NCBI GenBank assembly: GCA_963989385.1
Contig: OZ022509.1
Coordinates: forward strand, 50,174,271 to 50,238,270
Reading direction: 5' to 3'
Origin: Ctena decussata
Lineage: Eukaryota > Mollusca > Bivalvia > Lucinida > Lucinidae
Length of the DNA: 64,000 bases
The position numbers and the translations under genes are program-made. The notes below the pieces were generated by a model. The model was not told where the DNA came from. It made no database searches and worked only from the letters and a program-made list of their open reading frames with translations. How positions within the stretch are numbered: the stretch's first letter is position 1; the number at the start of each line of letters is the position of its first letter. Positions 21,495 through 32,142 of the stretch are shown here, piece after piece.

Positions 21495-23422
21495 CAGGTC
21501 CACCCGATCAGCCCCGATACGATAGGGATCTATGGTAATACATAGTTTAAGGTTCATGAATTGGTCGTTTGGTTGTTTTGCGTTTAACGGTCCTTCGAGA
21601 CGGTATTTCAGTCTATATCAGGCCGTTTCCGAGAGGGAGAAAGAGGAGAACATGAGAAAAAATGTCCAAACAACCCCCACCCGCACCTACTGCACCCGCA
21701 CCTACTGCAAGTACAGTAAGCCATCGCCCTACTATGAACGCTCCGGCACTGGAAGTTATTCCCAGCACCATCCTACCACCCAACCACTCCTAAGGTTCAT
21801 GAAGATCCGGTTATTGGTTCCTGCTATGTCCTCAAAAATGGTTGAACATTTGACAATCTTGTGGGAACCCAGTTTATGCAGAGATCACACAGAAAGGACG
21901 CGAAAGGGCTTGTGTGTGACTGGCTTTTGGACTTGTGAAAAATTTTGTAGCGAGGATGTGGTTGAATCGGGGCTCCACAAAACCGTAGTATTGCTGTAAC
22001 ATATATGGACTGCTTTGAAAAAGCCTAAATGGGGCACTGGTACTCTAAATTATTATTTTTTTTCATCATTTCAGAATGCTCTGGCTCTCTCAAAAAGTTT
22101 CAAACCTGTTGACCAGGTCAGCAAGAGCCATGCCTATGAGAAGCTCATTGGGCATGTCCGACGTAATGGAGACAAGTCTGATATGCCAGGCTGTGTGGAG
22201 CCAAAAGAGAAAAAGAAAACTGGCATGTGACTGTTGTGGCAGGTGGTGCCACTCAACGTTGCGAGGACGGGTTTATTTGTCATTTTTAATCATTTCAGAA
22301 TGCTCTGGCTCTCTAAAAAGGTTTCGAACTAGGTCAGCAAGAGCCATGAGGAGGCATGCGTATGAGAAGCTCATTGGGCATGCCCGACGTAATGGAGACA
22401 AGTCTGATATGCCAGGCTGTGTAGAGCCAAAAGAGAAAAGAAAACTGGCATGAGATTGTTGTGGCAGGTGGTGCCACTATGCATGTGTGCATGTACATCA
22501 ACGTTGCGAGGACGGGTTTATTTGTCATTTTTAATCATTTCAGCAAGCTCTGGCTCTCTCAAAGGGTTTTGAACCAGGTCAATGGGCATGCTGAACATGT
22601 CCGACGTAATGGAGACAAATCTGATATGCCAGGCTGTGTAGAGCCAAAAGAGAAAAGAAAACTGGCTCTCTCAAAGGGTTTTGAACCAGGTCAGCAAGAG
22701 CCATGAGGAGGCATGCCTATGAGAAGCTCAATGGGCATGCTGAACATGTCCGACGTTGAACATGTCCGACGTAATGGAGACAAGTCTGATATGCCAGGCT
22801 GTGTAGAGCCAAAAGAGAAAAGAAAACTGGCTCTCTCAAAGGGTTTTGATCCAGGTCAGCAAGAGCCATGAGGAGGCATGCCTATGAGAAGCTCAATGGG
22901 CATGCTGAACATGTCCGACGTAATGGAGACAAGTCTGATATGCCAGGCTGTGTAGAGCCAAAAGAGAAAAGAAAACTGGCATGAGACCGTTTTGGCAGGT
23001 GGTGCCACTATGTATGTGTACATGTACATCAACTTTGCGAGGACGGGTTTATTTGCCCAATGTGTATGGAACTAAACACCTGAGCCAGGCCATGAGAATA
23101 TCATTTGATATATGTGACATTCCACGAGTTTGTATGCTCCCCAAGGACGAGCATATAGTCGCCGCTTTGTCCATCTGTCTGTCCGTCTTTCCGTCACACT
23201 TTTGTCAGGAGCATAATGGAAGTATTAAAGGCAACTGATGAAACTTCATTGGGGGAGCAACTTTTGTGACTGGGTTCACTTCTAGGGGGAGGGAATTTTC
23301 TCCACCTTTATTTTTTTATTTTTTATTTTTTTTTGGCTGGGGGAGCAACTTTTGTGACCTATTGTTTGTATCCTATTTGCTCGCCTTGACAAAGAGGGCT
23401 TTTTGGGTGGGGTCTCCTCTGG
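21495..23422 (+). repeat. Array unit 4 (1928 bp)
   Basis: Carries the 15-bp duplication. Private changes include GGTCGTTTGG in SINE-B and GGAATTTTCTCC near its end. Confidence 0.95.
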
Positions 23423-25335
23423 CAGGTCCACCCGATCAGCCCCGATACGATAGGGATCTATGGTAATACATAGTTTAAGGTTCATGAATTGGTCGATTGG
23501 TTGTTTTGCGTTTAACGGTCCTTCGAGACGGTATTTCAGTCTATATCAGGCCGTTTCCGAGAGGGAGAAAGAGGAGAACATGAGAAAAAATGTCCAAACA
23601 ACCCCCACCCGCACCTACTGCAAGTACAGTAAGCCCTCGCCCTACTATGAACGCTCCGGCACTGGAAGTTATTCCCAGCACCATCCTACCACCCAACCAC
23701 TCCTAAGGTTCATGAAGATCCGGTTATTGGTTCCTGCTATGTCCTCAAAAATGGTTGAACATTTGACAATCTTGTGTGAACCCAGTTTATGCAGAGATCA
23801 CACAGAAAGGACGCGAAAGGGCTTGTGTGTGACTGGCTTTTGGACTTGTGAAAAATTTTGTAGCGAGGATGTGGTTGAATCGGGGCTCCACAAAACCGTA
23901 GTATTGCTGTAACATATATGGACTGCTTTGAAAAAGCCTAAATGGGGCACTGGTACTCTAAATTATTATTTTTTTTCATCATTTCAGAATGCTCTGGCTC
24001 TCTCAAAAAGTTTCAAACCTGTTGACCAGGTCAGCAAGAGCCATGCCTATGAGAAGCTCATTGGGCATGTCCGACGTAATGGAGACAAGTCTGATATGCC
24101 AGGCTGTGTGGAGCCAAAAGAGAAAAAGAAAACTGGCATGTGACTGTTGTGGCAGGTGGTGCCACTCAACGTTGCGAGGACGGGTTTATTTGTCATTTTT
24201 AATCATTTCAGAATGCTCTGGCTCTCTAAAAAGGTTTCGAACTAGGTCAGCAAGAGCCATGAGGAGGCATGCGTATGAGAAGCTCATTGGGCATGTCCGA
24301 CGTAATGGAGACAAGTCTGATATGCCAGGCTGTGTAGAGCCAAAAGAGAAAAGAAAACTGGCATGAGATTGTTGTGGCAGGTGGTGCCACTATGCATGTG
24401 TGCATGTACATCAACGTTGCGAGGACGGGTTTATTTGTCATTTTTAATCATTTCAGCAAGCTCTGGCTCTCTCAAAGGGTTTTGAACCAGGTCAATGGGC
24501 ATGCTGAACATGTCCGACGTAATGGAGACAAATCTGATATGCCAGGCTGTGTAGAGCCAAAAGAGAAAAGAAAACTGGCTCTCTCAAAGGGTTTTGAACC
24601 AGGTCAGCAAGAGCCATGAGGAGGCATGCCTATGAGAAGCTCAATGGGCATGCTGAACATGTCCGACGTTGAACATGTCCGACGTAATGGAGACAAGTCT
24701 GATATGCCAGGCTGTGTAGAGCCAAAAGAGAAAAGAAAACTGGCTCTCTCAAAGGGTTTTGATCCAGGTCAGCAAGAACCATGAGGAGGCATGCCTATGA
24801 GAAGCTCAATGGGCATGCTGAACATGTCCGACGTAATGGAGACAAGTCTGATATGCCAGGCTGTGTAGAGCCAAAAGAGAAAAGAAAACTGGCATGAGAC
24901 CGTTTTGGCAGGTGGTGCCACTATGTATGTGTACATGTACATCAACTTTGCGAGGACGGGTTTATTTGCCCAATGTGTATGGCACTAAACACCTGAGCCA
25001 GGCCATGAGAATATCATTTGATATATGTGACATTCCACGAGTTTGTATGCTCCCCAAGGACGAGCATATAGTCGCCGCTTTGTCCATCTGTCTGTCCGTC
25101 TTTCCGTCACACTTTTGTCAGGAGCATAATGGAAGTATTAAAGGCAACTGATGAAACTTCATTGGGGGAGCAACTTTTGTGACTGGGTTCACTTCTAGGG
25201 GGAGGGAATTTGCTCCACCTTTATTTTTTTATTTTTTATTTTTTTTTGGCTGGGGGAGCAACTTTTGTGACCTATTGTTTGTATCCTATTTGCTCGCCTT
25301 GACAAAGAGGGCTTTTTGGGTGGGGTCTCCTCTGG
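23423..25335 (+). repeat. Array unit 5 (1913 bp)
   Basis: Lacks the 15-bp duplication, like unit 1. Ends at CCTCTGG, where the flanking sequence AGGAAGA begins. Confidence 0.95.
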
Positions 25336-25342
25336 AGGAAGA

Positions 25343-25570
25343 TTTGGTTGGTTGGTTGTTTTGGGTTTAACGGCCCTTTGAGACAGTATTTCAGTCTATA
25401 TCGGGCCGTCTCCCAGAGAGAGGGAGAAAATGAGAGAAATGATAGACGAGAGAAAAAAAATCCAAACAACCCCCACCCGCACCTACTGCTAGCACAGTTA
25501 GCCCTTGCCCTACTAAAATTCAAATAAATAGGACGCCCCGGTACTGGAAGTTACACGCATCACCATCGCA
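25343..25570 (-). mobile_element. SINE-B with 14-bp target-site duplication at the array's right edge
   Basis: CCTCTGGAGGAAGA is exact at 25329-25342 and 25571-25584. The duplication includes the array's final bases, so this SINE inserted at the array-flank junction after that junction formed. Confidence 0.95.
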
Positions 25571-25584
25571 CCTCTGGAGGAAGA

Positions 25585-26240
25585 AAAACACTTCTTTGCT
25601 AAAGGCGTGAATTTTCGCCATGATTAAAAAGTTATACGGATCACTGACTTCTGCTTTGCATTTATGACTATGACATGCAACTTGCATGACAAATGAATTT
25701 TCAAGTGTTTCTACGTTAAATATACGTTGATGTCATTGTTGAGATGAATTGTAAAATATCCCCAAACTGATCTTTGAAATACCGATTTATTGAATACATT
25801 TCACCCTTTTTTGACTTTCTTACACAACAGACAACACTGGATAGTTTTGACAACATGTATGTGACCTTGACCTCATTTCAAGGTCATGCTACACAATATA
25901 ATCCTTGAAGATCACAGTGCTACTGTTGACCATTCTTCTTCTTTGGCTTACTGAGTACCGTCCCCCCCCCCCCCCTCCACCGGCCGTGACAAAGCATCCC
26001 ACTCATATATATTGCGTACCTGCATCGCATAAGTCTGCTGCATGAAGTAATGCTGGGTTACGGGGGGGTGGGGGGAAAGTACTTGTATTTTAGTTATAGT
26101 GAAGCATTCTCTTTTGACCGAAGTGTAACTGCTTTTGCTCCATTGAATTATGACACGGTTCGGCATATTAGGACGACGTTATTCATGTAACGGCATGCTC
26201 GGGTTAGATAATGGTTGACGTTTGTCTCACAGATCTTCTG
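25585..26240. other. No gene seen
   Basis: Unassigned sequence with a C-run near 25963-25976 and a G-run near 26061-26074. It includes the phrase GTGACCTTGACCTCATTTCA, a style common in hairpin-element cores. Confidence 0.4.
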
Positions 26241-26459
26241 ATTGGTTGGTTGGTTGTTTTGGGTTTAACGGCCCTTTAAAACAGTATTTCAGTCTATATC
26301 GGGCAGTCTCCCAGAGAGAGGGAGAAAGAAACGAGAAGTGATAGACGACAGAAAAACAACGCCAACCCGCACCTTCTGCAAGCACAGTAGGCCCTTGCCC
26401 TACTTTCATCCAAATCAGTAGGACGCCCCAGCACCATCGCACCACCCGACCATCCCCAG
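26241..26459 (-). mobile_element. SINE-B copy
   Basis: Full-length but for a small deletion near its 5' end. CTTCTGA occurs on both sides as a possible short target duplication. Confidence 0.85.
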
Positions 26460-26481
26460 AACTTCTGAAATTCTGTTTTTT

Positions 26482-28000
26482 TAGCTCACCTGAGCACGAA
26501 GTGCTCAAGGTGAGCTATTGTGATCGATATTTGTCCGTCGTCAACAATTTCTTCAAACGACATCTCCTCCTAGACCAGTAGGCCATTTTCAAAATAATTT
26601 CACACAAATGTTTGTTATAGCCCTGACCGAAAATTGCTAAAATGGATCCGCTCCGGTGAACAAAATGGCCGCCAGAGCTAAAAATAAAAAAAACCCTTTA
26701 AACGACATCTCCTCTGAAGCCAATTGCTCGATTTCAAAAAAAAAATTCACAGAAATGTTTGACTCATGGCCCTGAACCAAATTTGCTAAAACGGTTCCAC
26801 TCTGCTGAACAAAATGGCCACCAGGCTAACAATATATATCTAAATATAAAAAAAAACTTTAAAAGACACCTCCTCTGAAGCCAATGTCTTTATTGTAAAA
26901 TAATTTCACAGAAATGTTTAACTTATGGCCCTAAACCTAAATTGCTAAAACGGTTCCACTCTGCTGAACAAAAGGGCCGCCAGTGCTAAAAATAGAAATC
27001 TTAGAATGACACAGAGGGCACGATTTTGATCCAATCATCATGAAAATTTGTCAGAATGTAAACTAGACCAAGTTCGAAACGGGGTCATGTGGGGTCATAA
27101 ACTAGGTCACTAGGTCAAATCTTAGAAAAACCTTGTGTGCACTGTAGAGGGCACAGTTATGATCCTATCTTCATGAAACTGTGTCAGAATGTTTATCCTT
27201 ATACAATCTAGGATAAGCTTGAAACCTAGTCATGTGGGGTCAAAAACTAGGTCACTAGGTCAAATCTTAGAAAAAACGTTGTGTACACTCTAGAGGGCAC
27301 AGTTATGATCCAATCTTCATGAAACTTTGTCAGAATGCTTATCTTTATGAAATCTAGATCAAATTTGAAACTGGGCCATGTCAGGTCAAAAACTAGGTCA
27401 CTAGGTCAGATCTTAGAAAAACCATGTGAATGCTCTAGATGGCACAGGTTTGTTCCAATCTTCATGAAACTTTGGGTGCACCAAGGGTGCAACTGGGTCA
27501 AGTTGGATCAAAAACTAGGGTACTAGGTCAAACCTTAGAAAAACATTGTTGATACTGTAGAGAGCACAGTTTTGGTAATCCTCATGAACATTTGTCAGAA
27601 TGATTATCTTAATAATATCTAGGCCAAGTTTAAAACTGGGTCTTGTCAGGTCAAAAACTAGGTCCCTAGGTCAAATCATAGAAAAACCTTGTGTACACAA
27701 TTGTGGCTTTATTTTGCATTGAATCTTCATGAAACTTTGTCAGAATGTTTATCTTTATGAAATGTAGGCCAGGTTTGAAACTGAATGTCTGATCAAAAAG
27801 TAGATCACCAGGTCAGATCTAAGAAAAAACATTGTGTACACTCTAGAGGGCACAGTTTTGATCCAATCTTCATGAAACTTTGTCAGAATAGAGATTAGAA
27901 AGTGCAAAAATGCTCGAATTGAACCATCATCATATAGATGATCTTCCATGTTATTTCATCATAACTCAGGTGAGCGATTTAGGTCCATCATGGACCCCTT
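26482..28000 (+). mobile_element. Hairpin-ended element, family H1, near-complete
   Basis: It opens with a 36-bp hairpin at 26482-26517 (TAGCTCACCTGAGCAC, GAA loop, GTGCTCAAGGTGAGCTA), then TTTGTCCGTCGTC. The core has two repeat types: about 145-bp units with AAAATGGCC(G/A)CC, then about 160-bp units with AACTAGGTCACTAGGTCAAA and CTTCATGAAACTTTGTCAGA. It ends with CAGGTGAGCG and the small palindrome GGTCCATCATGGACC. No coding content. Confidence 0.8.
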
Positions 28001-28520
28001 GTACTACCTATCTCAGCATTTTGCATTGCAAAATAGTTTACCGTTAGCTACTTTTGTCTGTCCTTGTTTGACGAACGTGGCAATAAAGTGACGTTCGATT
28101 CGAAATCACTTTGATGCATTCGGCGGTCTGGATTTCTTTTCTATGGCGAATTGATAGGGTATCTATACTCTAGCAAAATCCATCATTTATGAATTTCTGC
28201 CGTGTGAAGTTATGCTGGAATTCCAATTTTCTTGATTTCAGAGCTTATGTTATGTGACACACTCACACCGCACCCTCGGACAGAACGACATCATGGGCGT
28301 TATAAGATTGTCCGATATAATAACTATACCATGTAGTATGATCATTGAATTTTGAAATCATAAAACTGGTGCGTTTTCATTGACGTTTAGTATAAATAAA
28401 ATAGAAAAATGCCATGCCGAAGTATTCTGGGCTTGTTCAGTGAACATTGGATAATTGAGAGCCTGACTTAGTTTCGGCTTTTTCTTCAAATTGGAAATGT
28501 GGTAATTTTTAAAACTTCAG
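28001..28520. other. Possible intron sequence before a candidate exon
   Basis: No repeat or frame recognised. Its last bases (ACTTCAG) give the splice-acceptor-like end used for the next entry. Confidence 0.35.
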
Positions 28521-28659
28521 AGGTATCCGCAGTGGCCGCCAATCCACTATCCAGTGAATGAACAGGACGGTGCTGGTCTCCTAGGCAACTCAACAGCAGC
28601 AGTTACAACCACATCAACAAATGGAACCACGGCTATGGACACTTCAACAGTAATGTTTG
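28521..28659 (+). CDS. Candidate internal exon of an unidentified host gene
   Basis: A 139-bp segment lies between an acceptor-like AAAACTTCAG and a strong donor-like G|GTAAGTAAAT. Only one of three frames is open. It encodes 46 residues beginning RYPQWPPIHYPVNEQDG and continuing with a Thr/Ser-rich part (TTTSTNGTTAMDTST). The composition suits a disordered linker of a larger protein. The phase is 0 at the start and 1 at the end. The surroundings carry no matching exon within a few kb, so the gene would have long introns. I do not recognise the protein; chance splice signals remain possible. Confidence 0.45.
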
Positions 28660-28910
28660 GTAAGTAAATGGGTACATGTACTTGTTATGTTGAAAAAGAA
28701 ATTGGAAAAGAACAAAAACAGAATTCTAACATTAATGATAAAGTTAAGGTGTTAATTATTTGATTTAAAACAATGGAGAAGAAGAAAAAATAATTCAAAC
28801 ATTTCTGATAAATTTTAGATGATTTATCATATATGATATTTTTATATAAAAGATTGGTCCAATTAGCCATAAAAATCCCTATAATGGCACTTCACATTTT
28901 TATTGTAAGA

Positions 28911-29141
28911 TTGATTGATTGATTTGGGTTTAACAGCCCTTTGAGACGCTATTTCAGTCTATATCGGGCCGTCTCAAAGAGAGAGGTAGAAAGAAAAGAG
29001 AAATGGTAGTCGAGAAAAAAAACACGTCCAAACAACCCCCATCCGCACCCACTGCAGGCCCTTGTCCTACTATTATTCAAATCAGTAGGGCGCCCCGGCA
29101 CTGGAAGTACACGCAGCACCATCGCACCACCCGACCATCCC
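28911..29141 (-). mobile_element. SINE-B with exact 13-bp target-site duplication
   Basis: TTTTATTGTAAGA is identical at 28898-28910 and 29142-29154. Tail-side start TTGATTGATTGATTTGGG. Confidence 0.95.
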
Positions 29142-29289
29142 TTTTATTGTAAGAGATAGTCATTCTCAGAAGTGTTAGAAAAGTCATTCTCAGAAGTGTC
29201 AGAAGAAACATAAGTTCATATAGGGTTAATTTCTGTCCTGGTGATTCTGCAAGCTTCTCTTCACTTATAGTTGTTTTATATTGTTTCTT

Positions 29290-29440
29290 TAGCTCGCCTG
29301 AACGAAAGTTCAGGAAGAGCTATTGTTGTCACCCTGGCGTCCGCGTCGGCGTCCGAAATGGATGTTTTGGTTAAAGTTTTTTTATGTGATGGGCAATGCG
29401 CTGCAGGCGAGCTATCCTGTACGCGGACAGGTCTTGTTTT
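29290..29440 (+). mobile_element. Small hairpin MITE (family M1)
   Basis: It starts with the hairpin AGCTCGCCTGAAC...GTTCAGGAAGAGCT and contains TTTTTATGTGATGGGCAATG. It ends with GCGAGCTATCCTGTACGCG then GACAGGTCTTGTT. Close relatives lie at 39834, 40804, 42236 and 63649. Confidence 0.8.
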
Positions 29441-29760
29441 TTGTAGCAGTCACTACAGGACTTAGATTCAACTCCTGGATGGTATTCGGTACCCTTACTG
29501 TGTCCGCGACAGCCATTGACACTTTTGTCACTGTTAGATGCTGGAGGAGACGAATGCGCAGGCAACCTGTCAAAGTCCAGGAACTGTCTCCGACCGCCAC
29601 TGAAGATGATCTGACAACCAGACCTTCAAGGAGGAGGAGAAGTGCTTCAAGGACAAGCAGCTGGGAAAGTACCCAGACCTTCAAGGAGGAGGAGAAGTGC
29701 TTCAAGGACAAGCAGCTGGGAAAGTATAGAACTTTTTGCATTGAATAAAGAGGACTAGAT
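29441..29760 (+). other. Sequence with a 55-bp two-copy duplication
   Basis: GACCTTCAAGGAGGAGGAG occurs at 29621 and 29676 with near identity. A 141-codon frame spans it, but it begins inside the M1 element and has no recognisable motif, so I do not call a gene. A host exon fragment is possible. Confidence 0.4.
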
Positions 29761-29992
29761 TCAAGATCGAATTCTGGATAAGCAAAGTTTTTCTCTTCTT
29801 TTTTTTTTCATTTGCTGCTCTTTTTTTATAGGAGGTAGCCTTCTGCCTACTACAGGGAAATCAGGAGGTCACTTCGTACCCTGAAAAAAAACTTGGTTTA
29901 TCCAGATTTGAACAGCAAAAGCCATATACAGTTTATATTTATACATTTTTATTATTAGTGACAGTTTTCATAATCCCTTTTCTTCATCCATT

Positions 29993-30319
29993 GTTGAACC
30001 AGCGAAAATCTTCTCTTTTCTGAAAGAGATTGGCATATATAGTAAAATATAATTTAAGTAAGTCGAGGTATTTTTACAACAGTTGATTTAAATTTGTGTT
30101 TACTCATCTCGCTGGTCGAGAGTTCGTTTTATGTTATCAGTCTTAAGATAGCCGTTGATCGGCGAGTTTTACCACATACCCGACTTGATTCATTTTTATA
30201 CTGTGCATTCATTTCTGACCTTATGCATAAAACACTTTTTTCTTTTTATAGCGTTTTCGGCGCGAAATAGCCCGTTTGGTGCTGATGTGCCGTAAAACCC
30301 ATATCACTCACTCACTCAC
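29993..30319 (+). mobile_element. 5'-truncated LINE tail with 13-bp target-site duplication
   Basis: TTCTTCATCCATT is exact at 29980-29992 and 30320-30332. The insert holds the last codons of a LINE protein (VEPAKIFSFLKEIGIYSKI, stop) and its 3' UTR, ending GTGCCGTAAAACCCATAT and (CACT)n. The same C-terminus and UTR occur on the minus strand in the LINE at 34976-39229. Confidence 0.95.
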
Positions 30320-30480
30320 TTCTTCATCCATTAGAGCCAAAATACAAAATTTGAGAAAAGGGCCTTTATCACATTGTGTCCCTTAAAATACACTATGTGG
30401 GAGAGCAGTGAATGCTCTGCTACATGTGTTCATTGTATATGTGATATGTTCATTGTATATGTGATAATGGCATTATGTTT

Positions 30481-30752
30481 GGCCGGGCAGGGCAATCGGT
30501 AGGGCACCTGACTCGTAAGTCAGAGGTCCTGGGTTCGAATCCCGGTCTGGCCACATACTTTCGTTTCTCCTTCCGCTGATTCAAGAAGGGCAGTTGTCAG
30601 TTACTGGCGAAAGTATGTGCACTTAGTACTGGTTAACCGCTTAGGAGGTCTAAGCCTGCCCAGGAATAGTGTGGTTAGGTTAACTGACCGTCCCGACATG
30701 ACCTTAGTTGTTTACCGTGGACGTTAAGCATCAAATCAACCAACCAACCAAC
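30481..30752 (+). mobile_element. SINE-A, full copy
   Basis: The tRNA-like head carries box B GGTTCGAATCC, the same inverted-pair body as the 10833 copy and an AACC-repeat tail. A deletion has removed part of the D arm (GGGCAGGGCAATCGG). No clear target duplication. Confidence 0.92.
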
Positions 30753-31065
30753 TTTTCACATAAATTGTATCAGTTGAAGTGTATAAACATACTTCCATAT
30801 TTTTGCCAGTTTTACAAAGGGAATCAACTTTTGGACTTCCTGTTTGCTTCCCTGAAAACAAATACACTTCAAAAAAGGGTTCTACTCTTATTGAAAGTAA
30901 TTTGCACCTGGGGAGAAAAATCCTGCCTTCAAGAGTTAAACCTCATTGCGAAAGGAAAAAGAAACCTAGAAAGTGGTAGAGTTGATTCCCCTGAAAGCAT
31001 GTCCGTGCACCTTAATGCTCTGTTGCAGATGTTCACTGTATATGTTATAATGGCCCTTTCACATG

Positions 31066-31286
31066 TTGGTTGGTTGATTTGATGCTTAACGTCCACGGTA
31101 AACAACTAAGGTCATGTCGGGACGGTCAGTTAACCTAACCACACTATTCCTGGGCAGGCTTAGACCTCCTAAGCGGTTAACCAGTACTAAGTGCACATAC
31201 TTTCGCCAGTAACTGACAACTGCCCTTCTTGAATCAGCGGAAGGAGAAACGAAAGTATGTGGCCAGACCGGGATACTTTCGTTTCT
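31066..31286 (-). mobile_element. SINE-A, 5'-truncated, with an inverted 5' end
   Basis: CCTTTCACATG flanks it at 31055-31065 and 31287-31297 (11 bp exact). The minus-strand body runs to GGCCAGACCGGGA. Then about 14 bases (TACTTTCGTTTCTC) of internal SINE sequence appear in the opposite orientation before the right flank. Confidence 0.9.
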
Positions 31287-32060
31287 CCTTTCACATGTAA
31301 TGTATCAGTTAAGTTGTATGGACACACTTCCAAGTTTTATTTGCCATTTTTACAAAGGGACTCAACTTTTGGACTTCCTTTTTGCTTCCCTTCAAAAAGC
31401 ACTTCCTTAAAGGGTTCTACTCTTATTGAAAATAATTTGCTCCTCGGAAGCAAATTATTGCCTTTAAGAGTTGAACCTCATTGGGAAAAGAAAATACACA
31501 GGAAGTGGTAGAGTTGATTGCCCTGAAAGCATGTCCGTGCACCTTAAACTTTTTTGTTTCATAACTGCTTTTTTTCTGTTGTAAGTACTTATTTGAAATA
31601 CATCATTTTTACTTTGCATGAGCTAGTTTGTGTTCAACTAGGGGGCAGAGGTTGAAAACATATTTCAGTGATAATGGCCCTGTGCACATGAGTTGTCTCA
31701 GTTTAGCAGTATGTTTTTTTGCCATTTTTACATAGGGAGTCATCTTTTGCACTTCCTGTTTTCTACCTTGGAAGAAGAAGCTCTTCCGAATAGGTTTTAC
31801 TCTTATGGTAGAGAATTTGCTCATACTGGGTGGGGGGACAAATTTTTTCAAGAAATACTTCCATACACCTTAAACTTTTTTGTTGTGCAACTTAGCATTA
31901 CTGTTTCTGTTTGCCTTAAAACTAGAACTATTTACTGGAGGTTTAACGTTTTTGCTTTGCATTACTCGTTTTGTGCTCAGACTTGGTAGAGGTTAAGGAC
32001 ATATTTCAGTCCAGGCCTTGCAAATAATTTGATGGGATTTCATCAGAATCTCTCATTTAG

Positions 32061-32140
32061 GGAGATACTGAAGAAAGGTCATTATATTATTATTTTTGAT
32101 GGGGAGATACTGAAGAAAGGTCATTATATTATTATATTTC
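32061..32140. repeat. 42-bp two-copy tandem duplication
   Basis: GGAGATACTGAAGAAAGGTC starts at 32061 and 32103. It lies at the broken end of the next element. Confidence 0.9.
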
Positions 32141-32142
32141 TA

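Larger units (their letters stand above)
15731..25335 (+). repeat. Five-unit tandem array, unit 1.91-1.93 kb
   Basis: Unit starts (CAGGTCCACCCGATCAGC) are at 15731, 17642, 19568, 21495 and 23423, and the array ends at about 25335. The units differ by scattered substitutions, homopolymer length and a 15-bp block. Each unit holds, in order: a SINE-B copy, a short non-coding part, five exon-like sub-repeats, a PHD-like segment, and a hairpin-element end (TATGCTCCCC to GCTCGCC). Both array edges lie next to SINE-B copies. Such identity means very recent amplification or active homogenisation, if the assembly is right. Confidence 0.95.
30360..31990 (+). repeat. Large tandem repeat, three diverged units, with SINE-A insertions
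   Basis: Each unit has ATAATGGCCCTTTCACATG, a CCATTTTTACAAAGGGA phrase, ACTTCCTGTTTGCTTCCCT, and CATGTCCGTGCACCTTAA or a diverged form. Units 1 and 2 each received a SINE-A near the same CTTTCACAT position, in opposite orientations. Unit 3 (from about 31672) has none. Open frames here are not supported as genes. Confidence 0.75.

Noticed and set aside
15766..23912. Five repeated 150-155-codon open frames as genes
   Set aside because: Each starts before and runs through SINE-B sequence in antisense. They repeat because the unit repeats, with no protein motif.
29323..29748. A 141-codon open frame as a host gene
   Set aside because: It begins inside an M1 element and gains length from a 55-bp duplication. 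No start context or motif supports it.
31693..31989. A 98-codon plus-strand frame
   Set aside because: It lies within the third unit of a tandem repeat, and the other units do not keep the frame.
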